A stretch of 64,000 nucleotides of DNA, taken from assembly GCF_900231165.1 (NCBI RefSeq), contig NZ_LT960614.1, positions 3,535,501-3,599,500 of the forward strand, written 5' to 3'. The DNA comes from Hartmannibacter diazotrophicus (lineage in GTDB: Bacteria; Pseudomonadota; Alphaproteobacteria; Rhizobiales; Pleomorphomonadaceae). The translations under genes were made by a program, and so were the position numbers. How positions within the stretch are numbered: position 1 is the first letter of the stretch; each line of letters starts with the position of its first letter. Below the pieces are notes generated by a model that made no database searches, had not been told where the DNA came from, and saw only the letters and a program-made list of their open reading frames with translations. Below, one piece after another: positions 26,328 to 34,925 of the stretch.

Positions 26328-26669
26328 TCACCGTCTTGTCATTTTGTTCGCAGCCCAGCCGACGAGCACGCCGGCCACGGCCCCCGCGGCCTTGATCTGC
26401 GCGTCGGCCATGTGCGCATGCCGGGTCGGCGACAGATGCTGCAACGCCTCGAAGCCGAAGGCGCTGCAGACCAGAATGACCGCGCAAAGCACCCAGAGGC
26501 GCGGGTAGGCCAGCACGAAGAGCAGTGTCGTGATCATGAAGGCCATCGCCCGGTCGACATCGACGGGCAGAAAGTCATGCGGACGAAGCTCGATGGGAAC
26601 GAGGGTCGCGAAGACAATTCCTGCAAGGGAAAGCCACGCCAGAACCTTGAGAACGCGAAAGACAATCAT
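26328..26669 (-). CDS. VanZ-like small membrane protein
   Basis: 113 aa with three to four hydrophobic segments (LKVLAWLSLAGIVFATLVPI, MAFMITTLLFVLAYP, LWVLCAVILVCSAFGFEALQ, AGAVAGVLVGWA). The motif HLSPTRHAHMADAQIKAAG matches the VanZ signature (SPxRHxxxxDxxxNxxG) apart from Lys in place of Asn. ATG 26669 starts just before the first helix. Function of chromosomal VanZ-like proteins is poorly known. Confidence 0.78.
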   Translation of the reverse strand: MIVFRVLKVLAWLSLAGIVFATLVPIELRPHDFLPVDVDRAMAFMITTLLFVLAYPRLWVLCAVILVCSAFGFEALQHLSPTRHAHMADAQIKAAGAVAGVLVGWAANKMTRR

Positions 26670-26787
26670 TCCGTCTGGATAGACGCTGCCGGACGTCCGC
26701 AACAGGATTTCCTGCCCGGGACGCCGAGAACCCCGAACACAATTGCGCGACTGGCAACCGGACGGCGGTCGCAAGCTCCGGTCAACG

Positions 26788-27234
26788 TCAGGAAAGAGCC
26801 GTGAGACCGTCCCGGATGACCGAAAAATCGAGATCGGGTCGTTCTGCCTCCAGCGCGGTATGCTCCGCGCTCCAGATCGGCAGCGCCTCGGCCAGCACCC
26901 TCCGGCCGGCTTCCGTCAGGGACAGACGGCGGCTGCGCCGGTCGTCCGGATCGGGTGTGCTTGAGACCCACTCTCTGCGCTCCAGCGGTTTCAGGGCCGC
27001 CGTCAGCGTCGTCCGGTCCATGGCGAGCAACGCGGCGACGGACCCGAGCCCCGGCGGCTCGGGACGATTAAGCGACATCATCAAAGAGAACTGGCCGTTG
27101 GTGAGACCGACGGGCTTCAGCGCACGGTCGAAGCGGCGGGCAAGCGCCCGCGCCGCCCGCTGGGCATGCAGGCAGAGACAGGTGTCGCGAACGAAAAGGG
27201 TCGTCGAATAAGGGACAGGGGAATCGTCAGCCAT
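26788..27234 (-). CDS. MarR family transcriptional regulator
   Basis: 148 aa winged-helix repressor: LTNGQFSLMMSLNRPEPPGLGSVAALLAMDRTTLTAAL is the helix-turn-helix region and DPDDRRSRRLSLTEAGRRVL the wing. A 16-bp perfect palindrome lies 10 bp before the start codon, so it very likely represses itself and the downstream VanZ-like and ABM genes. No Shine-Dalgarno is visible before ATG 27234; the message may be leaderless. The three Cys within residues 19-22 and upstream (CLCLH) could sense oxidants. Confidence 0.9.
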   Translation of the reverse strand: MADDSPVPYSTTLFVRDTCLCLHAQRAARALARRFDRALKPVGLTNGQFSLMMSLNRPEPPGLGSVAALLAMDRTTLTAALKPLERREWVSSTPDPDDRRSRRLSLTEAGRRVLAEALPIWSAEHTALEAERPDLDFSVIRDGLTALS

Positions 27235-27243
27235 GCAGCAACA

Positions 27244-27259
27244 ATGTTGATATCAACAT
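27244..27259. promoter_or_regulatory. perfect 16-bp palindrome, probable MarR operator
   Basis: ATGTTGATATCAACAT is self-complementary over all 16 bases and has the TTGAT-ATCAA core typical of MarR-family operators. It is placed where bound protein would block the MarR gene's own promoter. Confidence 0.75.
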
Positions 27260-27308
27260 AGACAGTCAACACGACGTCTCGTCACGCTGCTGACCGATGG
27301 CTCTATTC

Positions 27309-28367
27309 CTATAATCCCAAAGCCCGGCGCGCGCGGCCCGCAAGACGGTCGTAAATCGCCGATGCCCGATCGACGAGTTCCGGGAACGCGTCGGCCTCGC
27401 CGCGCTTGTCGCTGATCACGAAGGCCTCGTTGGATTCATCGTCCGGCGATCCGGCGTCGCTCAAGGCCGCAAGCCGGCTCCACACATCCGGATTCTGGCA
27501 AAGATCCTCGTAGCAGACGAAGATCGCGTCCTCCGGGGCGTGCTCCTCGAGCCATCCGTAGGTCTGGCACCAGAGTTCGAGCCAATAGCCGATCCGGTCC
27601 CTCGAGAGGGCCTTCAGCCGCTCGGCGCCGTCCGCCATCATGCGGAACGGCCGATGATCCTGGCCGAATTCATGATGCCCGAGCCAGGTCATGTAGGAGC
27701 GAACGAAGGAATCCTTCTCCTGCTCCTCGATGAAGTTTTGATCCTGCCTCAAGAGCGACGCCGCATGCGAAATCGGATTGCGGAACGGGATCAGGATCAC
27801 GGCGTTCGGAAAAGCCTGACGAATGGCCTTCAGCCGCAGGATGTTGTTGTTGTTCTTGGAAAGGTAGCGCGCGTCCGGCCGGCCATCCGAGGCAAGGATG
27901 GCGGCCACATAGGAGCGGAACTGACCGATGACGTCCGCATCCGGGGTATGCGGGGCAAGAAACGTCTTTCCGATGTAATTGCCGCCGTCGAAGATCCGCC
28001 AGAAGACCTCGTCAAAGCTCTCCGGGCTGTCGACATCCACCAGGATCCGGTCGCCGTGGGCCCGCTCCGACGCCTCGATCGTCTTGGCTGAAAGACCGGA
28101 AAGCTTGGCCCAAAGGTTCGGAGCGAGAATGAACGGCATGTTGCGATAGGTCAGCGAACAATACTGCCCTGTCGCATAGAAGCGGCGCATCAGGATCGTC
28201 GTGCCCGCGCGTGCCAGCCCGGAAACGAAGACATGCTTCTCGTTGGTGACGTCACGGGCCTTCTTGTCGATCGACTTCTGGTCCAGGTCGAAACTCAGTT
28301 CCGCGATCGGCACGACCTGGAGCGCCGCCCGGTGCAGCATGCGGTCGAGAAAACTATACGAAGGCAC
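27309..28367 (-). CDS. sulfotransferase family protein (PAPS-type P-loop)
   Basis: 352 aa. The 5'-phosphosulfate loop is FVSGLARAGTTILMRRF (near 50-65) and the 3'-phosphate site is VILIPFRNPISHAASLLRQ (near 180). It is divergent from the SULT at 19792 and closer to glycan/lipid sulfotransferases (Sulfotransfer_3-like). GTG 28367 overlaps the preceding gene by 14 bases with AAGG nine bases upstream. Last gene of the four-gene operon headed by the ASST-like protein. Acceptor unknown; a cell-surface glycan or lipid is the usual target. Confidence 0.85.
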   Translation of the reverse strand: MPSYSFLDRMLHRAALQVVPIAELSFDLDQKSIDKKARDVTNEKHVFVSGLARAGTTILMRRFYATGQYCSLTYRNMPFILAPNLWAKLSGLSAKTIEASERAHGDRILVDVDSPESFDEVFWRIFDGGNYIGKTFLAPHTPDADVIGQFRSYVAAILASDGRPDARYLSKNNNNILRLKAIRQAFPNAVILIPFRNPISHAASLLRQDQNFIEEQEKDSFVRSYMTWLGHHEFGQDHRPFRMMADGAERLKALSRDRIGYWLELWCQTYGWLEEHAPEDAIFVCYEDLCQNPDVWSRLAALSDAGSPDDESNEAFVISDKRGEADAFPELVDRASAIYDRLAGRARRALGL

Positions 28368-28731
28368 GCAGCAAGACCTTTCGCAGCGAAAAATACAAGG
28401 TTGCGAAAACGAGGCTGAAGCCGATCCCCCACCAGCCGAGAATGAAACTCTCGAACCCGCTCGATATCTGTTCAAAAAGCAGGACCAGCGCGAAGGCGAT
28501 GGCCAGGATCACGATTAGAAGCCCGGCCAGCTTCAAGGTCGAGGCAAAGGTGGCGCGGGCGTAGGCGCCCATCGCCTTTTCCTTCCAGTGATCGGAAATC
28601 GCCTTTGCCCTCAGGACGCGGGCCGCACGCTTGCTCGCGCCGCTGACACCCAGGACGGCGCCAGCCAGGGGCAGCCGCACCGCAAGTTCAACCAGCAGCA
28701 CGCAAAGGATTGCTGTCAGAAGCCAGTTCAC
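28354..28731 (-). CDS. small integral membrane protein in the sulfotransferase operon
   Basis: 125 aa, not recognised. Hydrophobic segments at about 4-24 (LLTAILCVLLVELAVRLPLA), 71-92 (LKLAGLLIVILAIAFALVLLF) and 98-116 (FILGWWGIGFSLVFATLYF), with a basic cytoplasmic-looking loop (ASKRAARVLRAKAISDHWKEKAMG) between. GTG 28731 overlaps the upstream stop as GTGA; the C-terminus overlaps the sulfotransferase start. Tight coupling on both sides implies a role with its neighbours, perhaps anchoring or substrate passage. Confidence 0.72.
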   Translation of the reverse strand: MNWLLTAILCVLLVELAVRLPLAGAVLGVSGASKRAARVLRAKAISDHWKEKAMGAYARATFASTLKLAGLLIVILAIAFALVLLFEQISSGFESFILGWWGIGFSLVFATLYFSLRKVLLRAFV

Positions 28732-28976
28732 GAATTGCCTGATCCCGTGACGGCCTCGGACTTCGCCTCGTTTGTCTCCAGCTGGGCCGGCTTGCGCTTC
28801 TTCAGCATCCGCTTGATCGGGTACCAAAGGATGGCGAAGAAGGCCATGAAGACCGAGGCAATGATGCCGAGAACGACCGTGATCGCACCGGCTCCGGCAC
28901 CCGGACCGATGTAGGCATAGGCCGGCGAACAGACCAGAACGAAGGCTGGCAGAAGAAGCAGAGCCGCATTTTTCAT
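28728..28976 (-). CDS. small membrane protein with YIGPGAG motif
   Basis: 82 aa. A signal-like segment (KNAALLLLPAFVLVCSPAYA) is followed by YIGPGAGAGA and one transmembrane helix (VVLGIIASVFMAFFAILWYP), then a basic tail. Small proteins with YIGPGAG occur beside surface-polymer and sulfotransferase genes, but I know no assigned function. ATG 28976 overlaps the stop of the ASST-like gene (ATGA). An earlier in-frame ATG at 28982 is possible. Confidence 0.75.
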   Translation of the reverse strand: MKNAALLLLPAFVLVCSPAYAYIGPGAGAGAITVVLGIIASVFMAFFAILWYPIKRMLKKRKPAQLETNEAKSEAVTGSGNS

Positions 28977-30340
28977 TCGCATTTCCAGGTATCCTCTTTG
29001 AAGTAGTCCATCGGGAACCATTTCATCTCCGACAGCGTGTAGTTCAGGGTGTCGCTGCCGGGTTTCAGGTTGGCCATTTCGAAGACGGTGTCTCCATTGG
29101 CATCGACCTCGAACGCGCGAGCCTGCTGCGGGCTCGTCACAACAAGCGTGCCGTTATCCAGCATCTCGATCTTGCCGCGAATGCGGGAATAGAAGTCGTG
29201 TTTGCTGCCGTCGAACAGAACCTTCGTCTTGAAGGTTCGCGGATCGATATCGAGAACTTCGCTGAAGTCGCGACTCATCCGGTTGTTGAAGGCCATGATC
29301 GTGCCGTCCGCCAGCCAGTCCGGATCATGCTGGCGCTGCGTCACCCCGACCCGCCACCATTTGATCTTCAGCGTGTCCGGGTCGACCACGAAAATAAGGT
29401 TCAGCGAGCGGGAACTGATCAGCAGGTCGCCGGCCTCGAAGCCGAGATCCTTGAATTTGTCGGCATAGGCGGCGGGCAAGGGATCGACGTCGTTGAGGTG
29501 ATGAGGTTCCTCCATCCACTTGCCGGACGTGTTGCGCTCGTTGTCGCCGAGATAGTTGCCGTGCAGTTTGCGAACCTCGAGGATGTCGATCATCGGGTTC
29601 TTCTCGATGATCTCGTCCATCGTGATCTCGCGGACAACGCTGCCGTCCTTCACGGAGACCTGCGTCAGCGTGACCAGATCGCCCAGAGTCCAGACCGTCT
29701 CCTGCGTATCGTCCAGGTTGACCGTGTGATTGTAATGGCCGCGCACGGCCCACATCCGGTGGCCGCAGGCATCCTGGCGCTGCAGGGACATGCCGCCGTC
29801 GAAGGCGTAGACCAGCGAGCCGTCCTTCAGCACGTCCACCCCGTGTGGGAACACCCTGTAGCGCGGCTCCGGATCCTTGTCCCCGATCGGGATCTCGTCC
29901 AGCGTCCACATCCGCACGACTTCGAGATCGGGCGAAATCAGCAGCGCCGCATTCTGGACGTCGCCGTCGAGCCCGAACGCTCCGATCGCGATGCGCCAGC
30001 CCTTGGTCATCCTGGCCGGATCGGCCTTGATGACGAGACCGGGCAGATCGATCCCGGGCGCGGAACGGATTGGCGTGAAACCGGTGTAATCGGCCGTCGG
30101 GTCACGCAAGACCCGGATCTGCTCGTCCTTGTAGTTGCCGCTCGCAAAGCCGTAGATCTCGCGCAGCACATATTTCGCTTTGGTGGGGAAACCGGCGACG
30201 GTCACAAAGGTGTCGCCGAAAGCCTTCTCGGAGAGGCCTCCTTCGATCTTGGATCTGACGACCCATCCGAAAAAGACCGTGAATATGGCCCAAAGGAGGA
30301 AGCAAAGAAGAAAAAGCCAAACTGGCAGCCGGCGTTCCAT
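28973..30340 (-). CDS. arylsulfotransferase (ASST)-like beta-propeller protein, membrane-anchored
   Basis: 455 aa. One N-terminal helix (LPVWLFLLCFLLWAIFTVFFGWVV) anchors a large, presumably periplasmic domain that resembles the Arylsulfotran_2/ASST propeller: repeated blades such as YRVFPHGVDVLKDGSLVYAF, VWTLGDLVTL and WWRVGVTQRQHDPDWLADGTIMAFNN. His residues at HGVDV, HYNHTV and HDPD are candidates for the active site. ASST enzymes move sulfate between phenolic esters without PAPS. ATG 30340 begins just before the helix; a TTG reading to 30376 is less likely. Heads the operon with two small membrane proteins and a PAPS sulfotransferase. Confidence 0.82.
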   Translation of the reverse strand: MERRLPVWLFLLCFLLWAIFTVFFGWVVRSKIEGGLSEKAFGDTFVTVAGFPTKAKYVLREIYGFASGNYKDEQIRVLRDPTADYTGFTPIRSAPGIDLPGLVIKADPARMTKGWRIAIGAFGLDGDVQNAALLISPDLEVVRMWTLDEIPIGDKDPEPRYRVFPHGVDVLKDGSLVYAFDGGMSLQRQDACGHRMWAVRGHYNHTVNLDDTQETVWTLGDLVTLTQVSVKDGSVVREITMDEIIEKNPMIDILEVRKLHGNYLGDNERNTSGKWMEEPHHLNDVDPLPAAYADKFKDLGFEAGDLLISSRSLNLIFVVDPDTLKIKWWRVGVTQRQHDPDWLADGTIMAFNNRMSRDFSEVLDIDPRTFKTKVLFDGSKHDFYSRIRGKIEMLDNGTLVVTSPQQARAFEVDANGDTVFEMANLKPGSDTLNYTLSEMKWFPMDYFKEDTWKCE

Positions 30341-31046
30341 CCAGTCAGAGACTCCCGTCGATACGCATGAACTCAAACCATCTCAAAAGGCGAGACGAAC
30401 GAAATTTCATTGAGCCGCCCCCACCTTGAAACGGGCCTTGGCTCCACCCTCCCCGCCAGAAACAAAATCCGCCAACTTCGGCGCCCCGCAGTGCAAGGCG
30501 TCGTCATCTGGCTCCCCTCTCCCCCCTGGGCAAATGTGTGACCGCAGGTAATCCGACCAGCGGCTCTGATAACCGCTACAACCGAAAACCGGCCATTTTA
30601 GGAACCTGCATTACCTCCGCATCCGGCCCTTCCCGCTGCAACCCACGACGAGGTTGAGCCGACAAGTCGAGTCAGCAGGAGTCTCGCCTCTCAAACCTGT
30701 CAGTTTCCTGTCAAACCCGGAAAGGTTTCGCGGCGAACAGCCATTTTTTGGCCATGCGCCACGGCCCTCGGGCAGGAGGAAACCGGCTGGCGGGCACCTT
30801 AACCATGAAATTCCCGCAGTTTCGGGCCAATCAGAGATTCACTTTATATTGTAATAACTTATGTCAGCAACTATAGCCTGCAGGAAGGCCTCGGACAAAA
30901 CCGCATAAAAATTCGTGGAGTGCCTGTGGAAGACCGGCCCGAAAGGCTACGGACGGGCGAAATGGCCCGCCCGCCCGGCGCGAATTTGGGGATCGTTCGA
31001 ACCCGATCGAGGCGCGTGTAGCGCCATGATTCTACAACCACAGCAA
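30341..31046. other. 706-bp gap upstream of the ASST operon
   Basis: Both flanking genes are on the minus strand. GC is lower than in the genes, especially at 30810-30880. No reading frame has a Shine-Dalgarno and coding-like composition. A sigma-70-like promoter candidate is noted at 30843-30870; if used, it gives a leader of about 500 nt to the ASST gene, so an unrecognised small RNA or leader element is possible. Confidence 0.5.
30843..30870 (-). promoter_or_regulatory. sigma-70-like promoter candidate
   Basis: On the minus strand, TTGCTG, 16 bases, TATAAA, within the most AT-rich part of the gap. Reasonable hexamers, but the start codon is about 500 bases away. Confidence 0.35.
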
Positions 31047-32672
31047 CTAGCGCGTGACGATTTCCGGTCCCATCAACTGATAGGGCAGCCAGGTGGAGAG
31101 GATCGGCAGGTAGGTCACCAGAATCAGGAACAGGAACAGGACGGCAACGAAGGGCAGTGACGCCTTCACCACCTGGACGAGGCTCATGCCGGTGATGCCC
31201 GAGGTGACGAAGAGGTTGAGTCCGATTGGCGGCGTGATCATGCCGATCTCCATGTTCACAACCATGATGATGCCGAGATGCACCGGATCGACGCCAAGCT
31301 CCATGGCGATCGGGAAGACCACCGGGGCAACGATGAGAAGCAGTCCGGACGGCTCCATGAACTGTCCGCCGATGAGGAGCAGCACGTTCACCGCGATCAG
31401 GAAGGTGAACCAGTTGAAGCCGGCATCGAGCATCAGCCCGGTGATGACCTGCGGAATGCGCTCCGACGTCAGCACATGGGCAAAGAGCAGCGCGTTGACG
31501 ATGATGAACATCAGCATCACCGTCGTCTTGGCGGCATCCACCGTCACCTTGCGCGTTTCGCCATTGAAGAAGGCCGCCGGCAGCGACCGGACAATCAGCC
31601 AGGCGTTCTGGCCGAGAACCGGCAAGGCGGCACGAAGGGCGCGCGGAATGGCCGCCGAGCCCTTTCCCTGGCTACGCCAGACGATGTAGGCGAAGGCGAT
31701 CAGGCCGCCGCCGACCACACCGATCAGGGAGCGGGAGGAAAAGCTCGCCCATTCGCTCTCCACGCCATCCGTCGCGAAGAAGGACAGGATCATCCAGACG
31801 AAGAAGAAGGAAAGGGCGTAGACGATCCCGTGGAAGCCGATCCGCGCCGTCCGGTCCTCGCTTGCCTCGACCCAGGGAATGCCCTTGAGCGGCCCCATGT
31901 CCCGATAGACGAAGAGCGCGACGAAGAAGGAATAGACCGCGGCGACCGACGCAGCCTCCGTTGGCGTGAAGACGCCGCCGTAGATGCCGCCAAGGATGAT
32001 GATGATCAGGAAGAGACCCCAGCCGGCGTCCTTGCCGGCCGTCAGCACTTCGGAAATCCCGGGCCAGTCCTCCGCCGGCAGGTTCTTCACCCGGGCGGTG
32101 ATGTAGATCGCGATCATCAGCATCAGCCCGGCGACAAGCCCGGGAATGACGCCGGCAAGGAACATGCGGCCGACGGAAACGTCGGTCGCGGCACTGTAGA
32201 CCACCATGACGATGGAGGGCGGGATCAGGATGCCGAGCGTACCGGCATTGGCGATGATCCCGGCGGCGAATTCCTTCGAATAGCCAACCTGCCGCATGCC
32301 GGCGATGGCGATCGTGCCGATGGCGACGACCGTGGCGGGCGAGGAGCCTGAAAGGGCGGCGAACAGCATGCAGGCGAGCACCGAGGCCATCGCCAGGCCG
32401 CCGCGGAAATGCCCGACCGTGGCGATCGCGAACCGGATCAGACGCCGCGCCACGCCGCCCGTCGACATGAACGCGGACGCGAGCACGAAGAAGGGAATGG
32501 CGAGCAGGGTGTAGTTCTGCGCCGCCGTGAACAGTTGCAAGGCCACCGACGACATGGAGTCGTTGGAGAAGAAGGCAATCGTCAGGACCGACGACAGCCC
32601 CAGCGAAACCGCCACCGGCACACCCAGGAACAGGAGACCGAAGACGAGGACGAAAAGAATCGTGATTTCCAT
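31047..32672 (-). CDS. dctM: TRAP transporter large permease (DctM), with a central insertion
   Basis: 541 aa inner-membrane protein of a sodium-coupled TRAP importer; about 12-14 hydrophobic segments. Typical motifs include LFAALSGSSPATVVAIG, NAGTLGILIPPSIVMVVY and MEIGMITPPIGLNLFV. The usual length is about 425-430 aa; here about 110 residues with two extra hydrophobic stretches are inserted between FFVALFVYRDMGPL and KVTVDAAKTTVML. Longer DctM proteins of this kind are known. It starts 5 bp after the DctQ stop. Confidence 0.93.
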   Translation of the reverse strand: MEITILFVLVFGLLFLGVPVAVSLGLSSVLTIAFFSNDSMSSVALQLFTAAQNYTLLAIPFFVLASAFMSTGGVARRLIRFAIATVGHFRGGLAMASVLACMLFAALSGSSPATVVAIGTIAIAGMRQVGYSKEFAAGIIANAGTLGILIPPSIVMVVYSAATDVSVGRMFLAGVIPGLVAGLMLMIAIYITARVKNLPAEDWPGISEVLTAGKDAGWGLFLIIIILGGIYGGVFTPTEAASVAAVYSFFVALFVYRDMGPLKGIPWVEASEDRTARIGFHGIVYALSFFFVWMILSFFATDGVESEWASFSSRSLIGVVGGGLIAFAYIVWRSQGKGSAAIPRALRAALPVLGQNAWLIVRSLPAAFFNGETRKVTVDAAKTTVMLMFIIVNALLFAHVLTSERIPQVITGLMLDAGFNWFTFLIAVNVLLLIGGQFMEPSGLLLIVAPVVFPIAMELGVDPVHLGIIMVVNMEIGMITPPIGLNLFVTSGITGMSLVQVVKASLPFVAVLFLFLILVTYLPILSTWLPYQLMGPEIVTR

Positions 32673-32677
32673 GTCCG

Positions 32678-33361
32678 TCAGTCCTCAAGGAGGCCTTTGT
32701 TCTCGGCGACAAGCTCTTCCGCCTCGTGACCGGCGATGATCAACTCGCGCGAGCCCCTCGCGATCTGGAAGATGGCCTCCAGCGCGCGGAAGGCGAGCAG
32801 CGCGAGGCCGACCGGCAGCATGAGATAGGCGATCCAGCGCTGCACCCGGTCCTGAACGCCGAACAGGGACTGGATGAATTCCGGATAGCGCAGGTCGTCG
32901 AGCCCAAGCCCGATGTTGAAGAACTTCGTCCAGTAGAAGACGGCGCCGCCCTTCGACCGTGCGCCGAAGAGCCCCAGCCAGTCCGAGGAAAGCAGGATGA
33001 CGGCATAAAGGAGCACGCACAGCGCCCCGAACAGGGCCGCGATCTTGAAAGCTCGCGGCGGAAAGATGCGGATCGCGGCGTCGACGCCGAGATGAAGGCC
33101 GGTCTTCACGCCGTAGCTCATGCCGAACAGGATCAGCCAGGCAAAGAGGATGCGGTTGAGTTCCAGCGCCCCGCCCCAGCCGCTGTTGAAGCCGTAGCGG
33201 GCGACCACCTGGGTGAAGGAAATGATCGTGATCGCCGCGATCAGGATGGCGAGGGCGTTCTCCTCGAGACGCGTCACAGCCGCCCGGTGGCGGCGTTCGA
33301 CCAGAAACAGCGCCGCCACCATCGCGACCAGCGCAAAATAAGGCCAGTAGGCTCCCATCAC
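32678..33361 (-). CDS. dctQ: TRAP transporter small permease (DctQ)
   Basis: 227 aa, four hydrophobic helices (FALVAMVAALFLV, LAILIAAITIISFTQVVARYGF, LFAWLILFGMSYGVKTGLHLG, ALCVLLYAVILLSS) and the conserved VKTGLHLGVDA segment. Longer than the usual 160-180 aa because of a loop (GLDDLRYPEFIQSLFGVQDR), matching the enlarged DctM. It lies between dctP and dctM, separated from dctP by 180 bp that hold a strong hairpin. Confidence 0.9.
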   Translation of the reverse strand: MMGAYWPYFALVAMVAALFLVERRHRAAVTRLEENALAILIAAITIISFTQVVARYGFNSGWGGALELNRILFAWLILFGMSYGVKTGLHLGVDAAIRIFPPRAFKIAALFGALCVLLYAVILLSSDWLGLFGARSKGGAVFYWTKFFNIGLGLDDLRYPEFIQSLFGVQDRVQRWIAYLMLPVGLALLAFRALEAIFQIARGSRELIIAGHEAEELVAENKGLLED

Positions 33362-33441
33362 GCCTCTCCCCCACCGTACTTGACGTTGTTGTTTTTCTTT
33401 TCAAAAAGGCCGTGATTGGCCGGCATGCCGTCCACCGGGCG

Positions 33442-33470
33442 CGAACGCGAAGGCATGACCTTCGCGTTCG
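33442..33470 (-). other. strong intercistronic hairpin between dctP and dctQ
   Basis: CGAACGCGAAGG (33442-33453) pairs perfectly with CCTTCGCGTTCG (33459-33470) around a 5-nt loop; no T-run. It probably stabilises the dctP message or partly terminates, giving more binding protein than permease. It parallels the hairpin at 1027-1061. Confidence 0.7.
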
Positions 33471-33541
33471 GCCATTTCAAGCTCGATCGGGAGCGCTGGA
33501 CACGGCCGGCAAAGGCCGATCAGCGAACCGGAAGACGCGCG

Positions 33542-34543
33542 TCAGTCGTTGGCCGCAACCGCCGCCTGGATGAGATCGGCGCCGATGTCACCCTCGAACT
33601 GCGACCAGACCGGCTTCATGGTGTCGATCCATGCCCCGCGTTGCTCGGGGGTCAGTTCGCGGATTTTGCCGCCGGCATCGAGAATGTTCTGCCGGTTCTT
33701 GGCTTCGGTTGCCGCCACGGAGGCGTTCGCCTCGTGGGTCACGTCTTCGGCGATCTTGAGGAACTGGTCCCGCACGGCCGGATCAAGGCCGTTAAGCCAT
33801 TCCGTCGACGTCACGAAGAGATAGGCCAGAAGCTGGTGGTTGGTCTCGGTGATGCCGTCCTGCACCTCGAAGAACTTCTGGGTGTAGATATTCGACCAGG
33901 TGTTCTCCTGCCCGTCCACGACACCGGTCTGGAGGGCGCCATAGACCTCCTTGAAGGCGAGTTTCTGGGCCGAACCGCCCATCGCCTCGATCATCGCCTG
34001 GGCGACGTCGGAGGTCTGGATGCGGAACTTGAGGCCATCGGCGTCGCTCGGCACGAGAAGCGGCTTGTTGGCGGAAAACTGCTTGAGGCCGGATGACCAG
34101 TAGCCGAGACCGGTATAGCCCTTGTCCTCCATCACCTTGAGCATGCCCTTGCCGGCGTCGCTGGTGGTGAAGCGCTCCACCGCGTCGAGATCCTTGAACA
34201 GGAACGGCAGGTCGAAGAGGCGATATTTGAGCGTATAGGCCTCGAACTTGGAGAGCGAGGGAGCGGCAAGCTGCACGTCGCCCAGCAGCAGGGCCTCCAG
34301 CACCTTGTCGTCGTCATAGAGCGTGGAGTTCGGATAGACTTCCATGCAGGCGACGCCGTTCATCTCCTTGTTCACGCGCTCGGCGAGAAGATTGGCCGCA
34401 TCACCCTTGGGATGGCCCTTCCCGGCGACGACGTGGCTGAACTTGATCACCATTTCGCCGTCGTCGCAGTCGTTGGCAAATGCGTTGCCGACCCCGAATG
34501 CGAGAGCAACGGCGGAAAGCGTGCCAAGAAGCAGATGTCTCAT
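33542..34543 (-). CDS. dctP: TRAP transporter substrate-binding protein (DctP family)
   Basis: 333 aa with signal peptide (MRHLLLGTLSAVALAFGVGN, cleavage near AFA-ND). DctP features: IKFSHVVAGKGHPKGDAA, the ligand-carboxylate Arg region LKFRIQTSDVAQAMIEAMGG, and GVVDGQENTWSNIYTQKFFEVQ. A C4-dicarboxylate or another organic acid is the likely ligand. ATG 34543 has GGGAGG eight bases upstream. First gene of the dctPQM unit. Confidence 0.95.
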   Translation of the reverse strand: MRHLLLGTLSAVALAFGVGNAFANDCDDGEMVIKFSHVVAGKGHPKGDAANLLAERVNKEMNGVACMEVYPNSTLYDDDKVLEALLLGDVQLAAPSLSKFEAYTLKYRLFDLPFLFKDLDAVERFTTSDAGKGMLKVMEDKGYTGLGYWSSGLKQFSANKPLLVPSDADGLKFRIQTSDVAQAMIEAMGGSAQKLAFKEVYGALQTGVVDGQENTWSNIYTQKFFEVQDGITETNHQLLAYLFVTSTEWLNGLDPAVRDQFLKIAEDVTHEANASVAATEAKNRQNILDAGGKIRELTPEQRGAWIDTMKPVWSQFEGDIGADLIQAAVAAND

Positions 34544-34925
34544 CAGATAGTCCTCCCTTGTCGGGCCCTTCGGGCTCCGATTTCTTTGGCGGTTGCGCGC
34601 CGTCCGCTCCGAGGTCACGCGGCGAACGGGCGCCAGAGCGGCCGCTGCCGAATGCCGTCTCCTCACCGGACGACGCGTTCCTTCTTCTGTTCCAGACCGG
34701 GACCGGCAGCCGCCTTGATCTCCATCAAGGCCAGTTGGACGAGCCAGCAGGCAGCCGGCCGATCTGAATGGGAAAAGTATGATGTGACGCAGCCCAGACT
34801 TTCAAGCACTTAGTCTGCCCGCATTGTCGGCAGGGCGGCTTTTCCGAAGACAATCGGGCGAGAATGCCGGGGATTGGTCTCGTATTGCCAGATGTTTGCA
34901 GCAGGTTGATCGCCTGGAAACCAAA
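34544..34925. other. 382-bp gap between dctP start and nrsF stop
   Basis: Should hold the dctPQM promoter (minus strand); no clear -35/-10 pair was found. A short dyad CAGACT/AGTCTG at 34795-34817 is the only visible structure. No credible gene. Confidence 0.5.
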
